Assembly (NCBI GenBank): GCA_910587925.1
Contig: CAJUOC010000011.1
Span: forward strand, 1 to 64,000
DNA length: 64,000 nt
Direction of reading: 5' to 3'
Source of the DNA: an uncultured Muribaculaceae bacterium
GTDB taxonomy: Bacteria > Bacteroidota > Bacteroidia > Bacteroidales > Muribaculaceae
In this document: piece by piece, positions 17,251 to 26,400 of the stretch
Layout of the letters: every line of letters starts with the position of its first letter
Position numbering within the stretch: position 1 is the stretch's first letter
Translations under genes and position numbers: made by a program
The notes under the pieces: model-generated
What the model was told of the DNA's origin: nothing
Databases searched by the model: none
Seen by the model: the letters and a program-made list of their open reading frames with translations, nothing else

Positions 17251-18545
17251 TACACATCCTGCTACCCCTGTCGCTCATGTCGGCCACCATCCTGGCCGGC
17301 ACAGGCATATTTCTGCTCATCACCCTGCTGCTCGTGGCCGTGCTGCTCGTGGCCAAGCACTATCTGGTGCACAGCGGCAATGTCGAGATAAACATCAACT
17401 CGGCCCGCACCATCGAGGCCCCTGCGGGCGGCAGCCTGCTCAGCACCATGGCCGAGTGCAACGTCTTCCTGCCCTCGGCCTGCGGCGGCAAAGGCTCCTG
17501 CGGCCAGTGCCGCGTGCAGGTGCTCGACGGCGGCGGCGAGGTGCTCCCCACCGAGGCCGTGCATCTTACCCGCCGCCAGATTGCCGACCACTGGCGCCTC
17601 GCCTGCCAGGTAAAGGTGAAGGAAAACCTCGACATACAGGTCGACCAGAGCGCCCTCGACGTCAAGGAGTGGGAGTGCACGGTCATCTCCAATCGCAATG
17701 TCGCCACATTTATCAAGGAGTTTATCGTGCAGCTGCCTCCGGGCGAGCACATGAACTTCCGCCCCGGCTCCTATGCCCAGATAAAAATCCCCGCATTCTC
17801 GATGGACTATGCCACCGACATCGACCGCTCGCTCATCGGCGACGAGTATCTGCCGGCGTGGGAGAAATTTGGCCTCTTCGGCCTGCGGTGTGTCAACACC
17901 GAGCCTACCGTGCGCGCATACTCCATGGCCAACTATCCCGACGAGGGCGACCGCATCATGCTCACCGTGCGCATTGCCACGCCTCCCTTCAAGCCCAAGC
18001 CCGCTGTCGGCTTTCAGGACGTCAATCCCGGCATAGCCTCATCCTATATCTTCAGCCTCAAGCCCGGCGATACCGTGGTGATGAGCGGCCCCTACGGCGA
18101 CTTCCACGTCGACACCGACTCCAAGGCCGAGATGATGTGGATAGGCGGCGGCGCCGGCATGGCACCCCTGCGCTCGCAGATAATGTACATGACCAAGACC
18201 CTCGACACCACCGACCGTGTGATGAACTACTTCTACGGCGCCCGCGCCCTCAACGAAGTATTCTACCTCGACGACTTCCTGGCTCTGGAGAAGAAGTATC
18301 CCAACTTCCACTTCCACCTCGCCCTCGACCGTCCCGACCCCGCGGCCGACGCCGCCGGTGTCAAGTACACACCCGGATTTGTGCATCAGGTCATCTACGA
18401 CACATATCTCAAAAATCATCCCGACCCCGAAGACATCCAGTACTACATGTGTGGCCCCGGCCCGATGAGCGCCGCCGTCAACAAGATGCTCGACTCCCTG
18501 GGCGTCGACCCCTCCTCCATCCACTACGACAACTTCGGCGGCTGA
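17247..18545 (+). CDS. nqrF: Na+-translocating NADH:quinone oxidoreductase subunit F (NADH dehydrogenase)
   Basis: The 432-residue electron-input subunit has an N-terminal membrane helix, a 2Fe-2S ferredoxin domain and an FAD/NAD reductase domain. The cluster ligands are C79, C85, C88 (CGGKGSCGQC) and C120 (RLACQ). The flavin motif RAYSMANYP and the nucleotide motifs GGGAGMAPLRSQ and MCGPGPM follow. The start ATG at 17247 overlaps the nqrE stop; upstream reading in this frame is shadow. The final TGA shares its A with the ATG of a DNA methyltransferase gene, an unusual extension of the operon. Confidence 0.96.
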   Translation: MIHILLPLSLMSATILAGTGIFLLITLLLVAVLLVAKHYLVHSGNVEININSARTIEAPAGGSLLSTMAECNVFLPSACGGKGSCGQCRVQVLDGGGEVLPTEAVHLTRRQIADHWRLACQVKVKENLDIQVDQSALDVKEWECTVISNRNVATFIKEFIVQLPPGEHMNFRPGSYAQIKIPAFSMDYATDIDRSLIGDEYLPAWEKFGLFGLRCVNTEPTVRAYSMANYPDEGDRIMLTVRIATPPFKPKPAVGFQDVNPGIASSYIFSLKPGDTVVMSGPYGDFHVDTDSKAEMMWIGGGAGMAPLRSQIMYMTKTLDTTDRVMNYFYGARALNEVFYLDDFLALEKKYPNFHFHLALDRPDPAADAAGVKYTPGFVHQVIYDTYLKNHPDPEDIQYYMCGPGPMSAAVNKMLDSLGVDPSSIHYDNFGG

Positions 18546-20257
18546 TGCGGCCGCCCATAAGCGACGCCACCGCCGCCAATTGGCGGCGGCTCGATACCGA
18601 TGCCGCCGGCCGGCTCCGGCGCCGCGCCAACAAGACGGCTTCGCGCCGCCGCGTCGAGGCCGCAGCCTATATCGACGACCGGGGCGCCGCGGCTCTGCTC
18701 GACCGCGTCGCGGCTCTCGACGCCCCCGTGCCGGCCATCATCCATGCCATATGCCTCGGCGCCTTGGCCTCTGCCGGCCTGGGCGCCAAAGCCTCGCTGC
18801 TCGCGCCATATGCGGCTGCCGCCGGCACTGATGCCTGTGAGCTGCCCGATGTGGGCGAGGTGGCGTGTCCGGCAGGCGTCGACCTGCCCGGCTATATCTA
18901 TCAGAGCCTGCTGCGGGAGGGCGAGCGCAACCTGCGCGGCGTGTATTACACCCCGGCGCGAGTGGCGGCCTCGATGCTCCACGGTGTGTGTCCCGACCGC
19001 GGGCGCCCGCTGCTCGACCCCTGCTGTGGCTCGGGAGCCATCCTTCTGGCTGCCGACTGCCCCGACCCGACAGCCCTGTACGGCGTCGACACCGACCCGG
19101 TGGCCGCCATGATATGCGCCACCAATCTCCTGATAAAGTACAGCGACATCGACTTCGTGCCGCAGGTCTGCGTCGCAGACTTCCTGCGCGACGACCTGCC
19201 CGGCCTGCCGGAGCATCCGGCCTATATCGTCACCAATCCGCCATGGGGAGCCGACCGCACATCCCCGCGGGTGACGACACCCGGCGCGCTGCGCACCGCC
19301 GAGCGCTCGTCGCTGTTTCTTGCCGCCGCGCTCGACCGGCTGGCCGACGGCGGCCGCCTCTGCTTCCTGCTGCCCAAGGCGCTCCTGTCGGTGGCCGGCC
19401 ACAAGTCGCTGCGGCGTCTCATACTCGGCGCGGGCAGCATCCTGGCGCTGCGGCTGTATACGGGACGCTTCGACGGCGTGTTTACCGACTACTTCAGCAT
19501 CGCACTTGTCAAGGGCGCGCCCGACGGGGCGCAGCGCTACGTACTTGCCGACGCGTCGGGCGAGCATCGCATATCGCTTACCGCAGCTGAAGTCAAAGCC
19601 GGGCACATACGCTATGCCGCGGTCGACAGCCACGACCGCGAGGTGATACGCGCAATGGAGTCGCGCCGCGCCGCCGACCTCAGCGAGAGCGCCTGGGCGC
19701 TGGGCATAGTCACCGGCGACAACAGGCGGTATCTGCTCGACTCGCCCTCAGAGCCCGGCGCCGAGCCGGTCTACCGCGGCAAGGACGTTGCCGACGGCGC
19801 GCTGTCGGCTCCCGGCAAGTATATAGTATTCAGCCCCGGCAAGTATCAGCAGTGTGCCCGCGAGGAATACTTCCGCGCTCCCGAGAAGCTCGTATACCGC
19901 TTCATATCGCGCTACCCCGTGGTGGCATACGACGATACCGGCGCACTGTGTCTCAACAGTGCCAATATACTGGTGCCAAGGGTTGCGGGCTTCACCGCCC
20001 GCCAGGTGTGCGCGCTGCTCAACTCTACCCTTTTCCGCTACTACTACACGCTGAAATTCACCGATATAAAAATCCTTAAAGGCAACCTGTCGCAGCTGCC
20101 ATTCCCCGCCCCCGACAATGCTCTCTGCCGGGCGCTCGACAGCGCCGCCACACCCGCGCAGACCGATGCCGCCGTGTATGCCTTCTACGGCATATCGGCC
20201 TCCACAGCCGCGCACATCCACTCAAAACTATATGGAAATACTGCGCCGACAACTTGA
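18545..20257 (+). CDS. N6-adenine DNA methyltransferase (type II/IIG-like, TaqI_C-type specificity domain)
   Basis: The 570-residue protein has an amino-methyltransferase core with the SAM-binding motif I (LLDPCCGSGAIL, D158-G164) and the catalytic motif IV TNPPWG (N231-P232-P233-W234). It is preceded by YYTPARVAASML, the usual N6-adenine methylase lead-in. The C-terminal part (about 400-560), with GIVTGDNRRYLL, VYRGKDV, CLNSANILVP and a final TDIKILKGNLSQLPFP, resembles TaqI-type target recognition domains. The ATG overlaps the nqrF stop by one base and the stop overlaps the next gene by 26 nt. With that nuclease gene it makes a probable restriction-modification pair. The recognition sequence cannot be read from the protein. 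Confidence 0.85.
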   Translation: MRPPISDATAANWRRLDTDAAGRLRRRANKTASRRRVEAAAYIDDRGAAALLDRVAALDAPVPAIIHAICLGALASAGLGAKASLLAPYAAAAGTDACELPDVGEVACPAGVDLPGYIYQSLLREGERNLRGVYYTPARVAASMLHGVCPDRGRPLLDPCCGSGAILLAADCPDPTALYGVDTDPVAAMICATNLLIKYSDIDFVPQVCVADFLRDDLPGLPEHPAYIVTNPPWGADRTSPRVTTPGALRTAERSSLFLAAALDRLADGGRLCFLLPKALLSVAGHKSLRRLILGAGSILALRLYTGRFDGVFTDYFSIALVKGAPDGAQRYVLADASGEHRISLTAAEVKAGHIRYAAVDSHDREVIRAMESRRAADLSESAWALGIVTGDNRRYLLDSPSEPGAEPVYRGKDVADGALSAPGKYIVFSPGKYQQCAREEYFRAPEKLVYRFISRYPVVAYDDTGALCLNSANILVPRVAGFTARQVCALLNSTLFRYYYTLKFTDIKILKGNLSQLPFPAPDNALCRALDSAATPAQTDAAVYAFYGISASTAAHIHSKLYGNTAPTT

Positions 20258-20984
20258 CCTGCTGCGCAGCCGGCTCTCACCCGACGACGCCCGCGCGGTG
20301 AGCGACGAAGCTCTCGCCGCCATCCCCGACGTGTATCCCTTCAACCCCTGCGAGTATTACGCCGCCCGGCTGATAGACCGCGGCGTGCTCAGCTTCGGCC
20401 AGTACGAGGCACTGCGCGCCGACTACCTGCGCCGCAACGTCAACCTGCCCCTCTACACCCTGGCGCCGCGCACCTTCGGCCAGACGTGGGGCGAGCCATA
20501 CGTAAGGTCGCTGCTGCCCGGCGCCTTGCGCCCCTCGCGCGACCTCGACCCCGGCTACAGCGGCCAGTACGACCTGTGGCTCCCGGGCGGCCCGCGGCCC
20601 CTGCGCATCGAGGTCAAAGCCGCCCGAGTGGCGGTGGCACGCCCCGGTGGCACGCTGGTATCGAAGGCGCTCCAGAAGGCCACCTGCGGCCGGGTGCCTT
20701 TCGACCTCAACTTCCAGCAGCTCAAGCCCGGCTGCTGCGATGCCTTTGTATGGCTGGGCGTGTGGGCCGACACCATCGACCACTGGGTGCTGTCGCCCGA
20801 CGACGTGAGACTCCACCCCTCATACTCCAACCAGCACCGCAATTCAGTCCTCGACGCCGACGGCCGTCCCACCGAGGGCCAGATACATATCAACAACGAT
20901 AATTACCACGCCTTTGACCGCTACGCCTGCGCCGCCGCCGACCTCGGCGGGCGCCTCGTGGCAGCGGCGGCCGCAGGATTTTGA
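20232..20984 (+). CDS. Putative restriction endonuclease, PD-(D/E)XK fold
   Basis: The 250-residue protein starts at MEILRRQLDLL, a start that overlaps the methyltransferase gene by 26 nt. A PD-(D/E)XK nuclease signature is seen: D114 in GQYDLWLPG, then E127-V-K129 in LRIEVKAAR. No other catalytic domain is recognised. Position directly behind an adenine methyltransferase and the nuclease motif point to the cognate restriction enzyme. The name of a restriction family is not assigned. The stop codon overlaps the -33 element of the next promoter. GC content and codon use look like the neighbouring genes, so a recent transfer is not evident. Confidence 0.75.
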   Translation: MEILRRQLDLLRSRLSPDDARAVSDEALAAIPDVYPFNPCEYYAARLIDRGVLSFGQYEALRADYLRRNVNLPLYTLAPRTFGQTWGEPYVRSLLPGALRPSRDLDPGYSGQYDLWLPGGPRPLRIEVKAARVAVARPGGTLVSKALQKATCGRVPFDLNFQQLKPGCCDAFVWLGVWADTIDHWVLSPDDVRLHPSYSNQHRNSVLDADGRPTEGQIHINNDNYHAFDRYACAAADLGGRLVAAAAAGF

Positions 20985-21010
20985 CGGTAAGGATTTTTTT
21001 TGTAAATTTG
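20980..21010 (+). promoter_or_regulatory. Promoter of the starch-synthase-like / DUF4270 pair
   Basis: TTTG (20980-20983) and TAAATTTG (21003-21010) are spaced by exactly 19 nt. The -33 element overlaps the stop codon of the nuclease gene. The start of transcription should be near 21017, about 44 nt before the ATG. Confidence 0.75.
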
Positions 21011-21060
21011 CAACTGCAAACACACGCCCCTCTCCACGCGGGCTCCAAAACCGTAATACG

Positions 21061-21867
21061 ATGGATTTGAACAAAGTGCTATACATATCCCAGGAAATAA
21101 ATCCTTACCTGCCCTCGACGCCGCTGGCCGACTTCAGCCGCAGCCTGCCCGAAGGCATACAGGGCAAAGGTACTGAGGTGCGCACGTTCATGCCCCGCTA
21201 CGGATGTATCAACGAGCGCCGCAATCAGCTCCACGAGGTGATACGCCTCTCGGGCATGAATATCATCATCGACGACACCGACCATCCCCTCATCATCAAA
21301 GTCGCCACTCTCCAGCCCTCGCGCATGCAGGTATACTTCATCGACAACGACGACTACTTCCTGCGTCACGCCGCCGACGGCCTCGAGACCGAGACCCTCT
21401 TTGACGAGAACGACGAGCGCTCCATCTTCTTTGTGCGCGGCGTGCTCGAGACCGTGCGCAAGCTCCGCTGGATACCCTCGCTCATACACTGCACCGGCTG
21501 GATCTCGGCCCTGGCGCCGCTCTTCCTCAAGAAGGTGTACTCGTATGACCCGTCGTTTGCCGACGTCAAGGTGGTCTACTCCCTCTTCGACCAGACATTT
21601 GACGGCACCATGAACGAGGCCATGGCCTCGAAGATACTCTCCGACGAGATAGCCGCCGGCGACATCCCCCACCTGGCCGGAGCCGCCGGCCTCACCGAGC
21701 TGCAGAAGACCGCCATCGACTACGCCGACGCCATCTGCATCAGTTCGCCCGGCATCCCCGACGAGCTCATCGAGTATGCCCGTGCCTCGGGCAAGCCCCT
21801 GCTTGAATACACAGGCGACGAAGAAGGCTTCGCCGCCGCCTACAAAGAATTTTACCTTTCGTTGTGA
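21061..21867 (+). CDS. Starch/glycogen synthase N-terminal catalytic domain protein (short, GT5-like)
   Basis: The 268-residue protein matches the N-terminal Rossmann domain of GT5 starch/glycogen synthases (VLYISQEINPYLPSTPLADF, VRTFMPRYGCINERR, SLIHCTGWISALAPLFLK). A full GT5 enzyme has about 470-600 residues with a second C-terminal domain; that half is missing here. The start ATG is at 21061; upstream reading in frame is not used. Such short versions followed by a DUF4270 gene are recurrent in Bacteroidales, so it is not a fresh truncation. Without the second domain normal glucan synthesis is doubtful. It overlaps the next gene by a GTGA junction. Confidence 0.8.
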   Translation: MDLNKVLYISQEINPYLPSTPLADFSRSLPEGIQGKGTEVRTFMPRYGCINERRNQLHEVIRLSGMNIIIDDTDHPLIIKVATLQPSRMQVYFIDNDDYFLRHAADGLETETLFDENDERSIFFVRGVLETVRKLRWIPSLIHCTGWISALAPLFLKKVYSYDPSFADVKVVYSLFDQTFDGTMNEAMASKILSDEIAAGDIPHLAGAAGLTELQKTAIDYADAICISSPGIPDELIEYARASGKPLLEYTGDEEGFAAAYKEFYLSL

Positions 21868-23255
21868 AATACTCATTCCTCACCCTGCTCGCCTCGGCCG
21901 CTCTCTTCCTCGCGATGGCCATGGGCGCTTGCGACGACAGCTCCGACATCGGCAACTCCCTCGGCGACGAAGACCTCGCCATAGTGGTCGACTCGGCCTT
22001 TACGCTCACAGCCGTCACCGTCGACAACCCCGTGGTGCAGTCGCGCACCACCAGCCAGCTCCTCGGCGCGCTCCAGGCGCCCGGCTACGGCGATATATCG
22101 AGCGACTTCGTGGCCCAGTACATGCCCTCGGTCGGCATCGACACCGTGAGCATGACCGCCCAGCAGATCGACTCCGTAAAGCTCTTCATACAGATGGCCC
22201 GCGGCAACTTTGCCGGCGACTCCCTCGTGCCCATGGGCCTTGAGGTATACCGCATCACCCGCGACTTGCCTTACCCCATCTACTCCGACTTCGACCCCGC
22301 CGGGTACTACGATACCAAGCCCATGGCATCGACCGTCTACACCGCCTCGACAAAAGACGAGCCCGACTCCATCAAAAACCGCTCGGCCATCGCCGCCATA
22401 CTCACGCTGCCGCTCGAGTTTGGCCGCGAGCTGTACTCGGCCTATATGGCCGACCCGGCCAAGTTTTCAGACCCCGCCGCCTTTGCCCGCGACGTCTTCA
22501 AGGGATTCTACGTGCGCTCGTCCTACGGCTCGGGCCGCATCAGCGACTTCACCGCCAACGCCATACGCCTCTACTACCACAAGCGCGAGTACAATACCGA
22601 CTCCGCCCGCTGGGACACCACCTGGTATGCAGGCGACTACTTCTCGACCGCTCCCGAGATGGTCATCAACAACAATATCAAGGTGAGCGTCGCTCCGGAG
22701 CTGCGCCAGATGGTCGCAGCCGGCGACAACGTGATCATGGCTCCCGCCGGACTTGAGCTCGATGTGCGCTTCCCCGCCCCCGAGATTATCGCCTCCTACA
22801 ACCGCCATGCCGACCGCATGCGCATCCTCAACAGCCTCACATTCCGCCTGCCCGCCGACTCCATCGCCAACGACTACGCCATCGGCCCCCCGCCATACGT
22901 GCTCATGGTGCTCAAGAAGGACAAGGATAAATTCTTTGCCGAAAACTCCGTCAACGACAACAAGACCTCATTCTACGCCGAGTACGACGCCACCAACGGC
23001 TGCTATACCTTCGGCTCCATGCGCGAGTATCTGCTCAACCTGCTCGCCAAAGACGAGGTGACCGCAGACGACTATACCTTCACCATCTGTCCCGTCCAGG
23101 TCAATCTCGAGAGCTCGGCCGGTGACTATTACGGCACATCCTACGTCGTGTCGAGCATCGTGCCCTATGTGTCAAAGCCCGTGATGGCGCGTATTTCGCC
23201 CTCCAAGGCAAAAATAAAACTGACATTCAGCTCGCAGAATAATAATATTTTGTAA
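21864..23255 (+). CDS. DUF4270 family lipoprotein
   Basis: The 463-residue product begins with a GTG start that overlaps the preceding stop codon. A lipoprotein signal ends at the cysteine in AMGACDDSS. The mature protein carries the DUF4270 pattern: DSAFTLTA near the start, LGALQAPGYGDISSDFVAQY, IDSVKLFIQM, and a central segment with FVRSSYGSGRI-like sequence (here YVRSSYGSGRISDF). DUF4270 proteins are predicted outer-membrane-associated lipoproteins of unknown function found next to the short starch-synthase protein in Bacteroidales. Confidence 0.85.
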   Translation: MKYSFLTLLASAALFLAMAMGACDDSSDIGNSLGDEDLAIVVDSAFTLTAVTVDNPVVQSRTTSQLLGALQAPGYGDISSDFVAQYMPSVGIDTVSMTAQQIDSVKLFIQMARGNFAGDSLVPMGLEVYRITRDLPYPIYSDFDPAGYYDTKPMASTVYTASTKDEPDSIKNRSAIAAILTLPLEFGRELYSAYMADPAKFSDPAAFARDVFKGFYVRSSYGSGRISDFTANAIRLYYHKREYNTDSARWDTTWYAGDYFSTAPEMVINNNIKVSVAPELRQMVAAGDNVIMAPAGLELDVRFPAPEIIASYNRHADRMRILNSLTFRLPADSIANDYAIGPPPYVLMVLKKDKDKFFAENSVNDNKTSFYAEYDATNGCYTFGSMREYLLNLLAKDEVTADDYTFTICPVQVNLESSAGDYYGTSYVVSSIVPYVSKPVMARISPSKAKIKLTFSSQNNNIL

Positions 23256-23260
23256 CTTTG
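23253..23260 (+). promoter_or_regulatory. Candidate -7 promoter element of tRNA-Thr
   Basis: TAACTTTG fits the Bacteroidetes -7 consensus and lies 13 nt upstream of the tRNA 5' end. It overlaps the stop codon of the DUF4270 gene. No TTTG is seen at the ideal -33 spacing. Confidence 0.5.
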
Positions 23261-23273
23261 CCCCTGCAAAGCC

Positions 23274-23346
23274 GCCGCAATAGCTCAGTTGGTAGAGCAT
23301 TTCATTCGTAACGAAAAGGTCGTGGGTTCGAGTCCCACTCGCGGCT
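23274..23346 (+). tRNA. tRNA-Thr (anticodon CGU)
   Basis: A 73-nt cloverleaf reads clearly: acceptor GCCGCAA with TCGCGGC, D-arm GCTC/GAGC with the AGTTGGTA loop, anticodon loop TTCGTAA (anticodon CGT at 23307-23309), and T-arm GTGGG-TTCGAGT-CCCAC. The CCA end is not encoded. Two pairs are imperfect: an A-C opposition at acceptor position 6-67 and another at the base of the anticodon stem (31-39). All invariant positions (T8, A14, TTCGA) are kept, so the gene is probably functional. Confidence 0.93.
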
Positions 23347-23354
23347 CCTGTATC

Positions 23355-23400
23355 AAAAGCCGCCGGATTGTCTTCAATCCGGCGGCTTTTTTCTTTTTTT
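23355..23400 (+). terminator. Rho-independent terminator after tRNA-Thr
   Basis: A perfect 16-bp stem (AAAAGCCGCCGGATTG at 23355-23370 with 23375-23390) with loop TCTT is followed by a T-rich tail (TTCTTTTTTT). Confidence 0.93.
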
Positions 23401-23445
23401 TGTCCGCTGCCGTATCATTGTGTTGCGAATCACGGGGAATATAAA

Positions 23446-23453
23446 TATATTTG
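23446..23453 (+). promoter_or_regulatory. Candidate -7 promoter element of the 1445-residue surface protein
   Basis: TATATTTG matches TAnnTTTG. A degenerate -33 element (GTTG at 23422-23425) lies 20 nt upstream. The element is 38 nt before the start codon. Confidence 0.55.
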
Positions 23454-23491
23454 CGCGGGAGACAATCCTACCTAACCCCTATCAATCCATT

Positions 23492-26400
23492 ATGAAGAAA
23501 ACACCGACTATTCTGTTGCTGCTCCTGATGCTGTGGGCGGCGGCAGTGCCGGCGTATGCCACAGTGAACGCTTCCGGAGTGCCGGAGATTGCAGGCGTGG
23601 TGATTTACGCCGACTCGTGGACTCCGCTCAACATGCCCTACGGCGTGTACAGCCTGCCCTGGGCAGGGCGTCCGTCGCTGAAAGAGCACGTGAGCGGCGA
23701 CGAGTACAATGCCTACAACGGCGGCGTATATGCCGACGGCAAGCTGCTCACCATCGCCCCGGGTGCATTTGCGGGTGTGCGTTACCGCGTGCACGACACC
23801 GATACCTGGGAGTTGCTGTCTGACCAAAACTCCTGGACCGACTTCAAGGCCATCTCGATGGCCGCCGACCCCGAGAGCGGCGACATCTACTGCTGCTACT
23901 ACGACGCCGATTACGAGCAATACTACTGGGGCACCTTCTCGCTCACCGATTTCGAGACATCGCGCCTCGGATACCTCGACGACGATTACTTCAACGCCCT
24001 GGCATTTGCCCCCGACGGCACTCTCTACGCCATCACCGACAAGGGTATGCTGGTAAAGGTCAACCCTGCCCGCGGCAGCTATACGGCCATAGGCGACACC
24101 GGCCTGCGCCCCGGCGGCATCTCGTCGGCCGTCTACGACCCGGCCTCGGCAAAGCTGTACTACGCTCTGTCGTCTGAGACCAAGAGCGCCCTGTACACCG
24201 TCGACCCCGTCACTGCAGCCGCCACACATATCTACGATATGCCCGACGGTGAGCAGATAGTCGCCGCATACTTCCCCAAGGCCGAGGCGGCCGCCGGCGC
24301 TCCCGCCGTCGCGACCGGCCTGGAGGCCGACTTCCCCGCCGGCGCGATGAGCGGCCGGCTGCGCTTCACGGTGCCGGCCACCACATTTGGCGGCGCGGCC
24401 GCCACGGGTGATGTCACCTACACCGTATCGGTCGACAAGGCGGTAGCCGCCACCGGCACAGCCGCAGTCGGCACCGAGCAGTCGGTACAGCTGACCATCG
24501 CCACCGCCGGCCCGCACGAGTTTGCCGTGACGCTGACCAATGCCGCCGGCACCTCGCCCGAGGCGTCGCTCTCGGCCTTTATCGGCCACGACGTGCCCGC
24601 GCCTGTAAAGGGCCTGTCGTCGAGCTACGACGGCTCTGCATTTACCCTCTCATGGGAGGCGGCTGCCGGTCAGAACGGCGGCTACATGACTCCCGGGGCC
24701 GTCACTTATACCGTGCGCCGCTATCCCGACGGCAGCGTTGTCAAGGACGGCATCACCTCCACATCGTATGTCGACGCATACCCCGAGCCGACCTCGCTCG
24801 TGTCGGTATACCACACCGTGACGGCCACCTACGGCGGTGTCACCACAGCCCCCGTATCGACTGCCCCGCAGGTCGTCGGCTGCCTCACTCCGCCCTATAG
24901 CGAGAGCTTTGCCGAGCGCACGGGCTTTGACCCCTACACCGTAATCGACAACAACGACGACCGCAACACCTGGCAGTGGGCCCGCGGATACGTGAGATAC
25001 ACCTACACACAGTCGAAAGCAGCCGACGACTATCTCGTGCTCCCCGGCATGAAGCTCACCGCCGGCCTGTCGTATACCTTTGCCTTCGACGCGCGCTGTG
25101 AGGATGCGGCCGACGCCGAGCGTGTGGCCGTATATGCCGGCACAGCGCCCGAGGTGGCTGCCCTCACCACCGAGGTAGTGGCTCCGACCACCGTGGCCCA
25201 TACCGCATACAAGACCCTCGAGGGCGTGTTTGTGCCCCCGGCCAGCGGCACATATTACTTTGCCGTGAAAGCCTGCTCCGACCCCTATAAGTATTATCTG
25301 TATGTGACCAACATATCCGTGTCGGCTCCCGCCTCGGCCGCCGTGCCGGCCGCCGTAGGCTCCATGGCCGCCGTGCCCGCCGACTTCGGCGAGCTCTCGG
25401 CCGATGTGTCGTTTACAGCTCCCGCCCTCGATATAGCCGGCTCGCCCCTGGCATCCATAGACAAGGTCGAGATATACCTCAATGACGTCCTGGCCGAGAC
25501 AGTGTCGGCCACGCCCGGGCAGAGCGTGGTGCGCTCCATCGCGGTGCCCTCGGCCGGCGACTATACCTTCCGCGCCGTGGCATACAACGCCCATGGCGCC
25601 GGCCTGAGCGCCGAGGCCTCGTGCTACGTGGGTCTCACGCTGCCCCGCTCGCCCGAGTTTATCTCGGCCATCCAGGGCGACAACGACGGCCAGATGATAC
25701 TCTCGTGGGCGCCCGTGCAGCGCGATACCAACGGTACCCGCATGGATCCCTCGCAGGTATCATATACCCTGTACCGCACCGAAGGCTCCAAGACCGAGAT
25801 GCTGAAGTCGGGGCTGCGCGTCACCTCGTATACCGACCAGGCAGTCGAGGCCGGTGCGTCGCAGAAGTTTGTGCAGTACTCCGTGGAGGCAGTCAACCCG
25901 CAGGGTGCCGGCGAGCGTGCCTCGACCGGCCTGGAGATTGTCGGCGAGTCGTACAAGCTGCCTTATACAGAGAGCGTGCCCGACGGCCGTCTGACTCATC
26001 CGCTGGGTATGTCGTGGCCCGCCGACCGCGCCGGTGAGTGGAGCCTGGCCACCGACCGGACCTACCGCGACGTGGAGTCGCAAGACGGCGACGGAGGCTA
26101 TCTCACCTTCACGGGCGACCGCGATGCCGGCGGCTCGATATACACCGGCCGCATCAGCCTGCGCGGCTCGTCGCGTCCGACCCTCACATTCTACTACAAT
26201 ACCTATGGCGGCTCCGACAATCTCAACTCGATTGAGGTATCCGTGTCGACCGGCAGCGGCTATACACCCCTGCAGTCCGTGACCATGAGCGGCGACCGCG
26301 CCTGGCGCAAATGCAGCGTCGACCTCAGCCGCTATATCGGCCGCGAGATACAGGTGATGTTTACCGCTCTTGCCGCCACACATCGCGCGATATCCATCGA

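Noticed and set aside
12733..18545. Rnf complex instead of Na+-NQR
   Set aside because: Presence of NqrA, the NqrF ferredoxin-reductase fusion and the A-F order fit NQR; Rnf has RnfC/RnfB-type subunits that are absent.
18545..20984. Recent horizontal acquisition of the RM pair judged from composition
   Set aside because: Base and codon use appear the same as in neighbouring genes by eye; no flanking repeats or integrase found.
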